From Chromatiales bacterium (lineage in GTDB: Bacteria; Pseudomonadota; Gammaproteobacteria; Steroidobacterales; GCA-2729495), in assembly GCA_002729495.1 (NCBI GenBank), contig PBYE01000091.1, positions 1-59,091 of the forward strand: a stretch of DNA of 59,091 nucleotides. Reading direction: 5' to 3'. The notes below the pieces were generated by a model. The model did no database searches, had not been told where the DNA came from, and was given only the letters and a program-made list of their open reading frames with translations. Positions 36,153 to 47,073 of this stretch are shown one piece after another. The position numbers and the translations under genes are program-made. Position 1 is the stretch's first letter. The number at the start of each line of letters is the position of its first letter.

Positions 36153-39100
36153 GCGGCTGCTTCCTCGTGAAGGTCCTGTAGCTTGTTCACCTCGGTCGAC
36201 TCAAGGTAGTCCAGTGCGGTACAGGTCGCCCTCGCGGCGGGAAGGGTCGTGTAATACGTAACCTTGTTATTCACGGCGGCGGCGCGGATGCCCTGTGATT
36301 CACGGATCGCTTTCTTGCCTTCCGTGGTATTCACGACCAGGCAGATCTCGTTGTTCTTGATCATGTCCACAACGTGCGGCCGGCCTTCATGAACCTTGTT
36401 AACGCGCCGGCACAGGATATTGTGCTCGGCAAGGTAGACAGCCGTGCCATCGGTCGCACAAATCCGGAAACCACGTTCCAGCAAATCGCGGGCCAGCTTC
36501 ACCGCTTCGGGCTTGTCGCGATCACGCACCGATATAAAGGCGGTACCTATGGTCGGCAAGTCAACACCGGATGCGAGTTGCGCCTTCGCGTAGGCCTCGC
36601 CGAATGACCGGCCCGTGCCCATGACCTCACCCGTCGAACGCATTTCGGGGCCTAGGATCGGGTCGGCTTCCGGGAACTTCGCAAACGGGAATACCGATTC
36701 CTTGACCGAGTAATACGGGGGCGTCACTTCGGTCGTAAAGCCCTGCTCTTTGAGGCTGATTCCGGCCATGGCCTTCGCCGCGATTTTTGCCAGCGGGCGA
36801 CCAATCGCCTTGGAGACGAACGGAATCGTACGTGACGCACGGGGGTTCACTTCCAGCAGGTAAATAACACCGTTCTGGATCGCGAACTGCGTATTCATAA
36901 TGCCAACTACCTGCAGCGATTTCGCCATGGCGCGCACCTGCTCCGACATTTGCTGCTGCACTTCCGCATCGAGCGTCACCGGCGGCAAGCTACAACCCGA
37001 ATCACCCGAGTGCACGCCCGCCTGTTCGATATGCTCCATGATGCCGCCGATAACAACATCGTTGCCGTCGCTTATGCAGTCCACATCGACTTCCACGGCA
37101 AGGTCGAGAAAACGGTCGAGTAACACCGGGCTATCATTCGAGACCTGCACGGCTTCATCCATGTACCGCCGCAAATCTTTTTCGTTGTGCACCACTTCCA
37201 TCGCCCGCCCGCCGAGTACGTAAGACGGGCGCACCACCAGCGGGAAGCCCACGTCGGTTGCAATGTTGATCGCTTCATCGATATTGCGCGCGGTGCCGTT
37301 CGGCGGTTGTTTCAGGTTCAGTTCTTCGACAAGTTTCTGGAAACGCTCGCGGTCTTCCGCAAGGTCGATGGAATCCGGGCTGGTACCGATAATCGGTGCG
37401 CCTGCGGCTTCCAGGCTGCGGGCCAGCTTAAGCGGCGTCTGGCCACCGTACTGGACGATGACACCTTTGGGTTTCTCGTTATCGATAATGGCCATGACGT
37501 CTTCGAAGGTCAGCGGCTCGAAGTACAGGCGATCGGAGGTATCAAAGTCGGTCGACACCGTTTCCGGGTTGCAGTTGACCATGATGGTCTCGTAATCGAT
37601 ATCTCGCAGCGCCATCGCCGCATGCACACAGCAGTAGTCGAATTCGATGCCCTGGCCGATGCGGTTGGGGCCGCCACCCAGGATCATGATCTTCGGGTTC
37701 TTGGTGACATCCGACTCGCACTCTTCTTCATAGGTGGAATACAGGTAGGCGGTCGTCGTGGCAAATTCGGCCGCACAGGTGTCAACACGCTTGAATACCG
37801 GCGTGACGTTCTGCTCCAGGCGACGCGAGCGCACGACAGCCTCTTCGATACCCAAAAGTGTCGCGATACGGCTGTCGGCAAAACCTTTACGCTTGATGCG
37901 ACGGAGATTGTCTTCGATCAGCGCATCAAGCCCCACCTCGACTATCCAGTTCTCGGTGATGACGAGGTCACGCACCTGCGCGAGGAACCAGAGATCGATA
38001 CCCGTCAGCTCGTGCGCGTCCTCGAGCGTCATGGCATCGCGGAAGGCATCGGCCAGGTAGAGCAGCCGGTCGGCACCGGCGTTACGCAGCTCGGACCGCA
38101 GGTAATCGCGCTGCTCGTCAGTTTCGATTTCCGCGAGCTTCGGTGACAACCCGTCGATCCCGGTCTCGAGCCCGCGCAGCGCTTTCTGCAGTGACTCCTG
38201 GAAAGTCCGGCCTATAGCCATGACCTCGCCCACCGACTTCATCTGGGTGGTCAGGCGGTTGAAGGCATCCGGAAATTTCTCGAAGGTAAAGCGCGGAACC
38301 TTCGTCACGACATAGTCAATCGTCGGTTCAAAGGAAGCAGGCGTAGCGCCACCCGTAATCTCATTGCGCAATTCGTCGAGCGTATAGCCTATCGCCAGCT
38401 TCGCGGCGACCTTGGCAATGGGGAAGCCCGTGGCCTTCGACGCGAGTGCCGACGAACGCGACACGCGCGGGTTCATCTCGATGACGATGATGCGGCCATC
38501 ATCCGGGTTCACGGCAAACTGCACGTTGGAACCACCGGTATCGACCCCGATGCGGCGCAGGATGGTGATCGATGCGTTGCGGAGCTCCTGGTATTCCTTG
38601 TCGGTCAGTGTCTGCGCGGGCGCGACCGTGATGGAATCGCCCGTGTGGATGCCCATCGGGTCAAGGTTCTCGATGCAACAGACAATGATGCAGTTGTCGG
38701 AGGAATCGCGCACGACCTCCGTCTCGAATTCTTTCCAGCCCAGCAACGATTCCTCGAGCAGCACCTCGGTCGTGGGTGACAGGTCGAGCCCGCGGGTGAC
38801 GATCTCTTCGAACTCTTCCTTGTTATAGGCAATACCGCCGCCGCTGCCACCCAGCGTAAAGGACGGGCGGATAATCGTCGGGTAGCCGACTTCGGACTGA
38901 ACCTCGAAGGCTTCTTCCAGTGTACGTGCGATACCGGCACGGGCGGATTCCAGTCCGACATCATCCATGGCCGCTTTGAACTTTTCGCGGTCTTCGGCCG
39001 TATCAATCGCTTCTTCCGAAGCACCGATCAGTTCCACGCCGAATTCTTCGAGCACACCTTCGCGCGCCAGGTCGAGCGCGCAGTTCAGGGCGGTCTGGCC

Positions 39101-39373
39101 GCCCATCGTCGGCAACAGTGCGTCGGGCCGTTCACGCTTGATAATCTTTGCTACGGCTTTCCAGTTAACGGGCTCTATATAAATAGAGTCCGCCATTTCC
39201 GGATCCGTCATGATCGTCGCCGGGTTGGAATTCACCAGGACGACGCGATAGCCCTCTTCGCGCAGCGCCTTACACGCCTGCGCGCCGGAATAATCGAACT
39301 CGCAGGCCTGGCCTATAACAATAGGTCCGGCGCCGATTATCAGGATGCTGTCAATGTCCGTGCGTTTGGGCAT
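36149..39373 (-). CDS. carB: carbamoyl-phosphate synthase large subunit
   Basis: Makes carbamoyl phosphate from bicarbonate, ammonia and two ATP for arginine and pyrimidine synthesis. 1074 aa (E. coli 1073). Two homologous ATP-grasp halves ([15 protein letters not shown] and [13 protein letters not shown] mark their nucleotide loops), an oligomerisation domain between them, and a C-terminal MGS-like allosteric domain (about 940-1074). Follows carA by 23 bp. Confidence 0.99.
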   Translation of the reverse strand: MPKRTDIDSILIIGAGPIVIGQACEFDYSGAQACKALREEGYRVVLVNSNPATIMTDPEMADSIYIEPVNWKAVAKIIKRERPDALLPTMGGQTALNCALDLAREGVLEEFGVELIGASEEAIDTAEDREKFKAAMDDVGLESARAGIARTLEEAFEVQSEVGYPTIIRPSFTLGGSGGGIAYNKEEFEEIVTRGLDLSPTTEVLLEESLLGWKEFETEVVRDSSDNCIIVCCIENLDPMGIHTGDSITVAPAQTLTDKEYQELRNASITILRRIGVDTGGSNVQFAVNPDDGRIIVIEMNPRVSRSSALASKATGFPIAKVAAKLAIGYTLDELRNEITGGATPASFEPTIDYVVTKVPRFTFEKFPDAFNRLTTQMKSVGEVMAIGRTFQESLQKALRGLETGIDGLSPKLAEIETDEQRDYLRSELRNAGADRLLYLADAFRDAMTLEDAHELTGIDLWFLAQVRDLVITENWIVEVGLDALIEDNLRRIKRKGFADSRIATLLGIEEAVVRSRRLEQNVTPVFKRVDTCAAEFATTTAYLYSTYEEECESDVTKNPKIMILGGGPNRIGQGIEFDYCCVHAAMALRDIDYETIMVNCNPETVSTDFDTSDRLYFEPLTFEDVMAIIDNEKPKGVIVQYGGQTPLKLARSLEAAGAPIIGTSPDSIDLAEDRERFQKLVEELNLKQPPNGTARNIDEAINIATDVGFPLVVRPSYVLGGRAMEVVHNEKDLRRYMDEAVQVSNDSPVLLDRFLDLAVEVDVDCISDGNDVVIGGIMEHIEQAGVHSGDSGCSLPPVTLDAEVQQQMSEQVRAMAKSLQVVGIMNTQFAIQNGVIYLLEVNPRASRTIPFVSKAIGRPLAKIAAKAMAGISLKEQGFTTEVTPPYYSVKESVFPFAKFPEADPILGPEMRSTGEVMGTGRSFGEAYAKAQLASGVDLPTIGTAFISVRDRDKPEAVKLARDLLERGFRICATDGTAVYLAEHNILCRRVNKVHEGRPHVVDMIKNNEICLVVNTTEGKKAIRESQGIRAAAVNNKVTYYTTLPAARATCTALDYLESTEVNKLQDLHEEAAA

Positions 39374-39396
39374 GGGCCTGTCGTTACTCCGGCGGC

Positions 39397-40545
39397 CTAG
39401 GCCGAACGGGCCTTGGAATCGCGATGCTCGCGCATCATCTCGGTAAAGCGGTTAAAGATAGGTCGCAGGTCATGCGGGCCGGGACTGGCCTCCGGATGAC
39501 CCTGAAAACCCATTGCTAAACAATCAGTTCTCTCAACTCCCTGAAGCGAATTATCAAATAGGGAACGGTGTGTAGGCCGCAGGTTATCCGGCAGGCTGTC
39601 TTCGTCCACCGCGAAACCATGGTTCTGGCTGGTAATAGCTACCGTATTGGTGTCCAGGTTCAGGACGGGGTGGTTCGCGCCGTGATGGCCGAATTTCATC
39701 TTCACCGTCCTGGCGCCACTGGCGAGCCCCAGCAACTGGTGCCCCAGGCAGATACCAAATACCGGTATGCCGGTGCCGAGAAGCAACCGGATGGCCTTGA
39801 TGGCATACGTACACGGTTCAGGGTCGCCCGGCCCGTTGGACAGGAACACCCCGTCGGGCGCCATCGCAAGCACATCTTCCGCAGGCGTCTGGGCCGGCAC
39901 CACCGTTACCCGGCAATTCTGATCGACCAGCAGGCGCAGAATATTGCGCTTGATCCCAAAGTCATAGGCAACGACATGCTGGGTGGTTATGCGTTTACCC
40001 GGCGAACCTTCACCATTCGGCCAGCCCAGTCCCATGCTCCACTGGTAAGTGGCTTCACTGCTGACAATGCGGGCAAGGTCCATGCCTGCAAGGCCCGGAA
40101 ACTTTTTCGCGTGCTCGACAGCCTTTTCGACACTTTCGTCACCCGTAATGATGCAACCCGATTGCGCACCTTGCTCGCGCAGGATTCGCGTGAGCCTGCG
40201 GGTATCGATCTCGGCGATCGCGGTAAGGCCACCGCGGCGCAGAAAATCCTGAAAGCTGACTTCGTTGCGCCAGTTACTTTCGTACAGGGGCAGATCGCGG
40301 ATGACCAGCCCGGCCGCGTAGATCTTCTGGCTTTCGAAATCTTCGCTGTTGGTCCCGGTATTCCCGATATGCGGGTAAGTCAGCGTAATAATCTGGCGGG
40401 CGTACGAAGGGTCCGTAAGGATTTCCTGGTAGCCGGTCATCGCGGTGTTGAACACCACTTCACCAACAGCCCTGCCCTTGGCACCGATAGAGATGCCGCG
40501 AAAAACCGTGCCGTCTTCTAAAGCCAGCAGTGCAGGTTCTGTCAC
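39397..40545 (-). CDS. carA: carbamoyl-phosphate synthase small subunit
   Basis: Glutaminase subunit that supplies ammonia to CarB. 382 aa, equal to E. coli, from a GTG start. The class I amidotransferase nucleophile is in [17 protein letters not shown], and the His/Glu pair in [14 protein letters not shown]. The 188-bp gap before it holds a promoter-like TACAAT, a GC-rich hairpin and a small frame that ends on the carA start (see 40542-40628). Confidence 0.99.
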   Translation of the reverse strand: MTEPALLALEDGTVFRGISIGAKGRAVGEVVFNTAMTGYQEILTDPSYARQIITLTYPHIGNTGTNSEDFESQKIYAAGLVIRDLPLYESNWRNEVSFQDFLRRGGLTAIAEIDTRRLTRILREQGAQSGCIITGDESVEKAVEHAKKFPGLAGMDLARIVSSEATYQWSMGLGWPNGEGSPGKRITTQHVVAYDFGIKRNILRLLVDQNCRVTVVPAQTPAEDVLAMAPDGVFLSNGPGDPEPCTYAIKAIRLLLGTGIPVFGICLGHQLLGLASGARTVKMKFGHHGANHPVLNLDTNTVAITSQNHGFAVDEDSLPDNLRPTHRSLFDNSLQGVERTDCLAMGFQGHPEASPGPHDLRPIFNRFTEMMREHRDSKARSA

Positions 40546-40628
40546 CGGTGAAACCTCAAGCTTTTATGACACCCAGATGTACGAAACGGGAGGGTCCGGT
40601 CCGGATCGCCTCCCGCGTCTTTATTCAT
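40542..40628 (-). promoter_or_regulatory. possible carA leader peptide and hairpin
   Basis: A 28-codon frame (MNKDAGGDPDRTLPFRTSGC and eight more residues) begins at 40628 and its TGA overlaps the carA GTG as GTGA. Inside it a CGGGAGG...CCTCCCG stem followed by TTTC could act as an attenuator-like hairpin. A TACAAT box lies about 30 bases upstream. No ribosome site stands out for the leader; whether it is translated is open. Confidence 0.35.
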
Positions 40629-40733
40629 TCTTGGGACCGCGCCTATTGTAGCCAAGGGCCGCAAAAAATAAACAGCCGGACCGCGGAATTTGACTGGTTA
40701 ATAAGGTTAATTATTCCGCCTGAAGGGCTACCG

Positions 40734-41537
40734 TCATCCAAATCCCAACAGATCGCGCATGGAATAAAGGCCTGCAGGACGTTCCACAAGCCAGCGCGCC
40801 GCCCGCAGGGCGCCGTTTGCAAACAGTTCGCGGTCGGCGGCGTGATGCCTGAGTTCGACCGACTCGGTATCCGATACCAGGGCCACGCTGTGATCGCCCA
40901 CGATATTGCCGGCACGAATAGAGTTAAAGCCGATCGCGCCCGCCGGGCGCTCCCCGGTCTGGCCGCTGCGCCCCATAACCGCGACATCTTCAAGCTTCTG
41001 CCCACGCTCCGAGGCCACGGCCTCGCCGAGTTGCAGGGCCGTGCCCGAGGGCGCATCCAGCTTGTAGCGGTGGTGTGCCTCGGTGATCTCGACTTCCCAT
41101 TCGGGCCCAAGGTAGCGGGTTGCCAGCCGGGCAAGCTCGGTAAAGACATTCACACCAATACTCAGGTTACGACCATAAAGTATTGATATTTCGTTACTTG
41201 CTTCTCCAAGTAACTGCTCGTGGCTGGCTTCGAGACCCGTGGTACCCATCACCAGCGCACAGCCAGTTGCACGGCAGGCCGCCAGGTTCGCCTCCACCGC
41301 CGCCGGGAGGGTGAAATCGATGGCGACATCCGCTTCGTCGAGCGCCGCCACGGCATCGGCTGTAACAATCACGCCCAGTTCGCCGAGTCCCGCGAGGTCG
41401 CCCGCATCCTGACCCACCGTCTCGTGCCCCGGTTCCGTGCACGCGCCGACGACCTCAGCATCCGCTGAAGCGGTCACGGCCCGGGTCACGGCCCGGCCCA
41501 TGCGACCATTGGCTCCGAATACGGCGATCTTGAGCAT
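40734..41537 (-). CDS. dapB: 4-hydroxy-tetrahydrodipicolinate reductase
   Basis: NAD(P)H-dependent step of lysine and diaminopimelate synthesis. 267 aa (E. coli 273). Nucleotide-binding AVFGANGRMGRAV at the N-terminus, the GTTG loop in VMGTTGL, and the catalytic ITEAHHRYKLDAPSGTAL with KLDAPSG substrate loop. Upstream of carA as in E. coli; the REP-type hairpins lie between it and dnaJ. Confidence 0.98.
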   Translation of the reverse strand: MLKIAVFGANGRMGRAVTRAVTASADAEVVGACTEPGHETVGQDAGDLAGLGELGVIVTADAVAALDEADVAIDFTLPAAVEANLAACRATGCALVMGTTGLEASHEQLLGEASNEISILYGRNLSIGVNVFTELARLATRYLGPEWEVEITEAHHRYKLDAPSGTALQLGEAVASERGQKLEDVAVMGRSGQTGERPAGAIGFNSIRAGNIVGDHSVALVSDTESVELRHHAADRELFANGALRAARWLVERPAGLYSMRDLLGFG

Positions 41538-41575
41538 TGGGTACTCCCTGCTAGAAATGCGGTGGGTATTCTACT

Positions 41576-41704
41576 GTAGGAGCGGCTTTAGCCGCGAACC
41601 GAATTTGCGTGTATTCGGACACGCAAATTTGACCGTCGCGTAGCGACACGAAGTCATCGTAAGGGTAATCCGTGGGTAGCTTCGCGGCTAAAGCCGCTCC
41701 TGCA
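41576..41704. repeat. REP-type inverted pair (REPIN-like)
   Basis: Left arm GTAGGAGCGGCTTTAGCC (41576 on) and its inverted copy (41681-41703) are each themselves palindromic (GGCTTTAGCC). The 82-bp centre contains a third stem, AATTTGCGTG...CACGCAAATT (41602-41629). The arm sequence is of the kind repeated many times in Pseudomonas and Xanthomonas relatives. It lies in the 300-bp dnaJ-dapB gap; the other bases of the gap (41705-41838) hold nothing I can support. Confidence 0.85.
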
Positions 41705-41838
41705 ACCGGGATTTAGACTAGGTGTTGTCTGCGGCGCAGCCAACTTTTTTGCAGCCGCCGAAGGCCAGGCTGTCCAGGCATCCGGCAATCGTGTCGGAAA
41801 CAGCCTGCTTGCAGAAGAAGTGGAGTTCGAGGACTAGC

Positions 41839-42963
41839 TCAGATATCGATGCCGTCGAAGAAAGTCTTGACGCTGTCCTTCCAGGTGTGGCTTTTCGGAC
41901 TGTGCGTATCGCCGCCGGATTCTATAGACGCTTCAAATTTATTGAGCAGGTCTTTCTGCTCGCCCGTTAGATTAGTCGGGGTTTCGATGTCGACACGGCA
42001 ATAGAGGTCACCGATACCGCCACCCCTTACCGGCTTGATGCCCCTGCCACGCAACCGAAACACACGTCCCGACTGGGTGCTCGCGGGAATCTTCAGGTTT
42101 ACCTCGCCTTCCAGGGTAGGCACATTGACTTCGCCGCCCAGTGCCGCTGTTGCGAAACTCAGCGGCACCGAGCACGACATGTTCGCGCCGTCGCGCTCGA
42201 ATACGTTGTGCGGCCGCACCCTGATCTCGACATAGAGATCGCCGGCCGGGCCGCTGTTGTGACCAGTCTCTCCCTCGCCGGACAGGCGAATGCGATCACC
42301 GGTATCCACTCCGGCCGGAACCTTAACCGCGAGCGTGCGGCTTTGCTCTACGCGACCCTGGCCCTGGCAGTCCGTACAGGGTTCCTTGGTGATGCGGCCT
42401 TCACCCCGGCATGCGGGACAAGCCTGTTGCACGGAAAAGAAGCCCTGCTGGCGGCGCACCTGGCCCATACCGCCGCAGGTTTCGCAGCTCTTGCGCTCGG
42501 TACCCGGCTTGGCGCCGTCGCCTTTGCAGGTGTCACAGCTTTTCAGGCTCGAGAAGGTGATGTTGGCGGAATGACCCATGACCGCCTCTTCGAGCGTCAC
42601 AGACAGGTCGTAACGCAGGTCAGCGCCACGATAGACACCGCTCTGACGATGCCGGCCACCACCGAAGATATCGCCGAAAACGTCGCCGAAGATATCGCCG
42701 AAACCGCCGCCTCCACCCATGCCGCCTGCAGCGCTGTTGTCCACACCGGCATGACCGAACTGGTCATAGGCAGTGCGCTTCTGGCTGTCGGTCAGAACTT
42801 CGTAAGCTTCCTTGGCCTCTTTGAACTTGACCTCGGCTTCGGTGTCGTCGGGATTGCGATCGGGATGATGTTTCATGGCGAGACGCCGATAAGCCTTCTT
42901 CAGCTCATCGTCTGATGCGCCCTTCTGGACGCCCAGTACCTCGTAATAATCCCTTTTAGACAT
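41839..42963 (-). CDS. dnaJ: chaperone protein DnaJ
   Basis: J-domain co-chaperone of DnaK. ATG 42963 ([17 protein letters not shown]), 374 aa (E. coli 376). The HPD motif is in [11 protein letters not shown], followed by a Gly-rich linker ([23 protein letters not shown]) and four CxxCxGxG zinc repeats ([32 protein letters not shown]). Substrate-binding C-terminal domains follow. 77 bp after dnaK. Confidence 0.98.
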   Translation of the reverse strand: MSKRDYYEVLGVQKGASDDELKKAYRRLAMKHHPDRNPDDTEAEVKFKEAKEAYEVLTDSQKRTAYDQFGHAGVDNSAAGGMGGGGGFGDIFGDVFGDIFGGGRHRQSGVYRGADLRYDLSVTLEEAVMGHSANITFSSLKSCDTCKGDGAKPGTERKSCETCGGMGQVRRQQGFFSVQQACPACRGEGRITKEPCTDCQGQGRVEQSRTLAVKVPAGVDTGDRIRLSGEGETGHNSGPAGDLYVEIRVRPHNVFERDGANMSCSVPLSFATAALGGEVNVPTLEGEVNLKIPASTQSGRVFRLRGRGIKPVRGGGIGDLYCRVDIETPTNLTGEQKDLLNKFEASIESGGDTHSPKSHTWKDSVKTFFDGIDI

Positions 42964-43040
42964 CCCTATTCCTGAATGACACAACGGGCACCGCTGGCAT
43001 CACGCCCGCGGTACCCGTATCACGGCCTCAGCCGCTTCGT

Positions 43041-44963
43041 TTAGCTGGCCTTCTTTTCGTCGTTGTCCTTAACCTCTTCGAACTCGGCGTCCATGACGCC
43101 ATCATCTGCCGGCTGACCAGCGTCCTCAGCCCCGCCCTCGGCGGCGGCCTGCTCGTAGGCTTTTTGTGCCATCGTTGCCGATGCCTCGGCCAGTGCCGCG
43201 GTCTTGGTTTCGATCACGTCCTTGTCGTTACTGTCGAGCGCGCCCTTCAGGTCGGATAAAGCAGCTTCGATCTTGCTGCGCTCTTCCGGCTCAACCTTTT
43301 CGCCCAGGTCTTCAAGCGATTTCTCGGTTGCATGCACCATGGCATCCGCCTGGTTACGCACGTCCACCAATTCACGGAACTTCTGATCTTCTTCGGCATG
43401 CGATTCGGCGTCGGCGACCATGCGTTCGATTTCCTCATCCGACAAGCCGCTCGAAGCCTTGATAATAATCTTCTGTTCCTTGCCGGTCGCCTTATCCTTG
43501 GCAGACACATTCATGATGCCGTTGGCATCAATGTCGAAGGTCACCTCGATCTGCGGGATGCCGCGCGGCGCCGAGGGGATATCCGTCAGGTCGAAACGAC
43601 CCAGCGACTTGTTGTCCTGCGCGCGTTCGCGCTCGCCCTGCAGCACATGGATGGTTACCGCAGACTGATTGTCGTCGGCCGTCGAGAAGGTCTGGTTCGC
43701 CTTGGTCGGGATCGTCGTGTTCTTGTCGATCAGCTTGGTCATGACGGCACCCAGTGTTTCGATACCCAGCGACAGGGGCGTCACATCGAGTAACAGGATG
43801 TCCTTGACATCACCGGCCAGCACGCCGCCCTGAATGCCGGCACCTATGGCAACCGCCTCATCCGGGTTCACATCTCTGCGCGGCTCCTTGCCGAAGAAGT
43901 TCTGCACTTCTTCCTGCACTTTGGGCATACGCGTCTGGCCGCCGACAAGAATTACGTCATCTATCTCGTCAACTTTCAGGCCTGCGTCGCCCAGTGCCGT
44001 TTTACAGGGGGCTATCGTGCGTGATACCAGGTCCTCAACCAGTGACTCGAGCTTGGCACGCGTCAGCTTGATATTGAGATGCTTGGGCCCGCTCGCATCG
44101 GCCGTGATGTAAGGCAGGTTGACTTCCGTCTGCTGCGCCGTAGACAACTCAATCTTGGCCTTCTCGGCAGATTCTTTAAGGCGCTGCATGGCCAGCGGGT
44201 CCTTGCTGATATCAACGCCGCTTTCTTTCTCGAACTCTTTCGCCAGGTACTGGATGACACGCAGATCAAAGTCTTCACCGCCGAGGAAGGTGTCACCATT
44301 CGTCGCCAGCACTTCGAACTGGTGCTCGCCATCGATCTCGGCAATTTCGATAACCGATACGTCGAAGGTACCGCCACCCAGATCGTAGACTGCAATCTTG
44401 CGGTCACCACGCTTCTTGTCCATGCCGTAGGCAAGTGCAGCCGCGGTAGGCTCATTAATAATGCGTTTGACTTCGAGGCCCGCGATCTTGCCGGCGTCCT
44501 TGGTTGCCTGGCGTTGCGAATCGTTAAAGTACGCAGGCACGGTAATAACCGCCTCGGTAACAGGCTCACCGAGATAATCTTCGGCGGTCTGTTTCATTTT
44601 CATAAGCACGCGCGCGGAGACTTCGGGTGCAGCCATCGCCTTGCCGTTGCCTTCGACCCACGCGTCGCCGTTATCGGCCTTAACGATCTTGTAAGGCACC
44701 ATATCGATATCGCGCTGGACCACGTCGTTATCGAACTTGCGACCGATCAGTCGCTTCACTGCAAACAACGTGTTCTCGGGATTAGTGACGGCCTGGCGCT
44801 TGGCCGACTGGCCGACCAGCACTTCGTCGTCCTTGGTGAACGCGACCACCGACGGGGTCGTGCGGTCGCCCTCGGAATTCTCTATAACCCTGGCCTGGTC
44901 GCCGTCCATGACGGCCACACATGAATTGGTTGTGCCAAGGTCTATGCCTATTACTCTGCCCAT
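43041..44963 (-). CDS. dnaK: chaperone protein DnaK (Hsp70)
   Basis: ATP-dependent chaperone. ATG 44963 ([21 protein letters not shown]), 640 aa (E. coli 638); the open frame to 45014 is upstream read-through. Nucleotide domain ([30 protein letters not shown]), linker [11 protein letters not shown] region, substrate domain, and an acidic tail ([16 protein letters not shown]) matching the EEVKD end typical of proteobacterial DnaK. Located between grpE and dnaJ. Confidence 0.99.
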   Translation of the reverse strand: MGRVIGIDLGTTNSCVAVMDGDQARVIENSEGDRTTPSVVAFTKDDEVLVGQSAKRQAVTNPENTLFAVKRLIGRKFDNDVVQRDIDMVPYKIVKADNGDAWVEGNGKAMAAPEVSARVLMKMKQTAEDYLGEPVTEAVITVPAYFNDSQRQATKDAGKIAGLEVKRIINEPTAAALAYGMDKKRGDRKIAVYDLGGGTFDVSVIEIAEIDGEHQFEVLATNGDTFLGGEDFDLRVIQYLAKEFEKESGVDISKDPLAMQRLKESAEKAKIELSTAQQTEVNLPYITADASGPKHLNIKLTRAKLESLVEDLVSRTIAPCKTALGDAGLKVDEIDDVILVGGQTRMPKVQEEVQNFFGKEPRRDVNPDEAVAIGAGIQGGVLAGDVKDILLLDVTPLSLGIETLGAVMTKLIDKNTTIPTKANQTFSTADDNQSAVTIHVLQGERERAQDNKSLGRFDLTDIPSAPRGIPQIEVTFDIDANGIMNVSAKDKATGKEQKIIIKASSGLSDEEIERMVADAESHAEEDQKFRELVDVRNQADAMVHATEKSLEDLGEKVEPEERSKIEAALSDLKGALDSNDKDVIETKTAALAEASATMAQKAYEQAAAEGGAEDAGQPADDGVMDAEFEEVKDNDEKKAS

Positions 44964-45064
44964 TGGGTTCTCCGGGTCCTTAATCTCTGGATAAAAAAAC
45001 TGGTCCTGTCCCAAGAAATAAGGTCATTTCGGGCCTTTTCAAGGGTTTCAGCCTGCCCGGCTGC

Positions 45065-45700
45065 TTAGCCTTTTTTGGCCGGCTCCCTGGCCACGATCAC
45101 GCGGGCCGGCCTGAGGAGCCGCCCGTTGAGCTGATAGCCGCGCTGTACGACGGTTATGACGGTATTGGGCTCGGCGGTATCCGACTCCTGCATACTCATC
45201 GCCTCGTGCAATTCGGGGTCGAAGGGCTCACCCTCGGGCGAAACGGCCGTGATTCTGGCTTTCTCCATCGCGGCCTGGAGGAGCTTCAGGGTCGCCTGCT
45301 TGCCTTCGAGCAGGGACTCGGCGGTGGCGTCCTCGTTGTCTGCCGCCTCAAGCCCCATTTGCAGGCTGTCCGCTACGGTAAGGAGTTCCGCGGCCAGCCC
45401 CTCGGCGCCATATCGCCGGGCATTCTCGACGTCACGGGTCGCACGTTTGCGCACGTTGTCCAGTTCGGCGACTGCCCGCAGGTATTTGTTCCAGTTCTCT
45501 TCGGCCGCCTCTTCTGCCCGCTCGAGCGCTTCTTCGGGGCTCACGCCACGTTGCTCCTCGGCATCGTCAGCTTGAACCGCGGCGTCTTCCGACAATACCG
45601 TGGTTTCGATCAGCCCTTCGGGATCGTCATCAGGTACGGCGGCATCAATTTCGATGTCGGCCTGCTTCTCCTCTTCGTGTTTATCCTGCTTGCCACTCAT
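45065..45700 (-). CDS. grpE: nucleotide exchange factor GrpE
   Basis: Releases ADP from DnaK. ATG 45700 (MSGKQDKHEEEKQAD) gives 211 aa (E. coli 197), with a long acidic N-terminal stretch (about 1-65), the dimer coiled coil, RAVAELDNVRKRATRDVENARRYG, and a beta domain ending LLRPARVIVAREP. The frame to 45763 adds a non-family N-terminus. 102-bp grpE-dnaK gap shows no clear separate promoter. Confidence 0.97.
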   Translation of the reverse strand: MSGKQDKHEEEKQADIEIDAAVPDDDPEGLIETTVLSEDAAVQADDAEEQRGVSPEEALERAEEAAEENWNKYLRAVAELDNVRKRATRDVENARRYGAEGLAAELLTVADSLQMGLEAADNEDATAESLLEGKQATLKLLQAAMEKARITAVSPEGEPFDPELHEAMSMQESDTAEPNTVITVVQRGYQLNGRLLRPARVIVAREPAKKG

Positions 45701-45805
45701 ACGCCATCTCTTTGGGTTAAGCACGCAAAATACGCCGGCTCCCGGCCGGCCCATCAAATCCATGATACTAATCTGGGGATGCCCGGCCGGAATTCAAGGG
45801 TATGG

Positions 45806-46861
45806 CTAATGCCCGGGGTTAAGCGCTGCACCCATCAACTTGGCGGTGATGTCCACGATAGGAATAACCCGCTCATACGCCATCCGCGTGGGGCCGATCA
45901 CACCGAGTACACCGACTATCTCATTGTCAACGCGGTACGGGGCCGTTACGACACTGCAGTTGTCCAGCAACCGGTAACCGGATTCCTCCCCAATAAATAT
46001 CTGGATACCGTCGGCCTCGATACTCCGGTCCAGCAGGCCCAGGATTTCGCGCTGCTGACTGAATGCATCGAATAGCTGGCGCAGCTGCTCTATATCCGAT
46101 AGCTCCTCGAAGCCCATCAGCTTGGTTTCACCGGTCATCACGTAGCCGGATTTACCCTCGCCCGGCAGAGCCTGCTGCGCGAAGGCAATGGTGTCGATCA
46201 TGAGCTGGTTCATGCTTTCCTGCGTACGCTGCAGTTCCTGGACAACCAGCTTACGGATCGCCCGTATATCCATGCCCGCGTAATTGTCGTTCAGGAAGTT
46301 TTCGGCACGGCGCAATTCGTTTTCACTGTAATCGCGCTCGAGATTAAGAATGCGGTTCTGCACCTCACTGTCATTAATAACAAGTATCGCGAGCACCCGC
46401 CGGTCGGATATGGGCAAGAATTCGATTTGCCGCAAGGTAACCTGCTGTTGTCGCGGCAAGGTAACGAGGCTCGCCAGGCTGGTCAGCGATGACAGTGCAA
46501 CCGATGCTGTTTCGGCGATCGCCTTTGAGTTAACCCCCGCGTCCTCCGTTAGCTGGTGCTGCAACTCATACAATTCCTGTTCGGCCGGTTTGCGTAACTG
46601 CACCAGCGTATCCACGAAAAAGCGGTAACCCTTCGGTGTGGGCACACGGCCGGCAGAAGTGTGAGGCGACGTTATAAAGCCAAACTCTTCCAGGTCAGCC
46701 ATAACGTTGCGGATGGTTGCCGGACTCAGGCTAAGTCCCGAAGCTTTCGAAAGCGTGCGCGACCCCACGGGATGACCGTCGCGGATGAACTGCTCGACCA
46801 GGATGCGCAAAATATGGCGCGCGCGCTCGTCCGGCCCCTGACTGGACGAATCAGTGCTCAT
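45806..46861 (-). CDS. hrcA: heat-inducible transcription repressor HrcA
   Basis: Represses class I heat-shock operons by binding CIRCE in many bacteria. ATG 46861 (MSTDSSSQGPDERARHILRI), 351 aa; a start at 46879 is possible. N-terminal winged helix with SLSPATIRNVMADLEEFGFI and SPHTSAGRVPTPKGYRFFVD; the GAF-like domain follows. hrcA heads the grpE-dnaK-dnaJ cluster. I see no canonical CIRCE in the upstream gap. Confidence 0.96.
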   Translation of the reverse strand: MSTDSSSQGPDERARHILRILVEQFIRDGHPVGSRTLSKASGLSLSPATIRNVMADLEEFGFITSPHTSAGRVPTPKGYRFFVDTLVQLRKPAEQELYELQHQLTEDAGVNSKAIAETASVALSSLTSLASLVTLPRQQQVTLRQIEFLPISDRRVLAILVINDSEVQNRILNLERDYSENELRRAENFLNDNYAGMDIRAIRKLVVQELQRTQESMNQLMIDTIAFAQQALPGEGKSGYVMTGETKLMGFEELSDIEQLRQLFDAFSQQREILGLLDRSIEADGIQIFIGEESGYRLLDNCSVVTAPYRVDNEIVGVLGVIGPTRMAYERVIPIVDITAKLMGAALNPGH

Positions 46862-46910
46862 GCCCTGCACTCGCCGCAATGCCTGCTTTAACGCTCAGAT
46901 ACATGATGAA

Positions 46911-46939
46911 ACGCTAGAACGGGGCCACAGGCGTGTCAA
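46911..46939 (-). promoter_or_regulatory. promoter of the hrcA-grpE-dnaK-dnaJ cluster
   Basis: Minus strand TTGACA, exact 17-base spacer, TAGCGT. CTTGACA and CCCCGTT within it recall the sigma32 pattern CTTGAAA/CCCCAT, but the spacing fits sigma70 better. Leader to the hrcA ATG is about 42 bases. Confidence 0.6.
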
Positions 46940-47014
46940 GCCGCAGGGCAGACTCTTTGTTGTCATCACCACTTTGAAACCCTGCCGTCGATATGTTTTT
47001 ATCGGTTTTACGCG

Positions 47015-47040
47015 GGGTTCGCTGATATGCAGCGAATCCC
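47015..47040. promoter_or_regulatory. inverted repeat in the hrcA-nadK gap
   Basis: GGGTTCGCTG-N5-CAGCGAATCCC, a 10-bp stem with one bulged base, 34 bp upstream of the nadK start and about 75 bp upstream of the hrcA promoter. Possible operator; no terminator features. Nothing else supportable is seen in the divergent gap apart from the hrcA promoter. Confidence 0.4.
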
Positions 47041-47073
47041 GGCCATGCCTCAATATGTCACAAGTACCTGTTA

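Noticed and set aside
37187-38146. 319-codon frame antisense to carB
   Set aside because: Typical shadow frame of a high-GC core gene with no start context and no family features.
41740-41835. Cys-rich short frame on the minus strand after dnaJ (reading CKQAVSDTIAGCLDSLAFGG)
   Set aside because: No start codon in frame near it and it runs back into dnaJ in another frame; probably chance.
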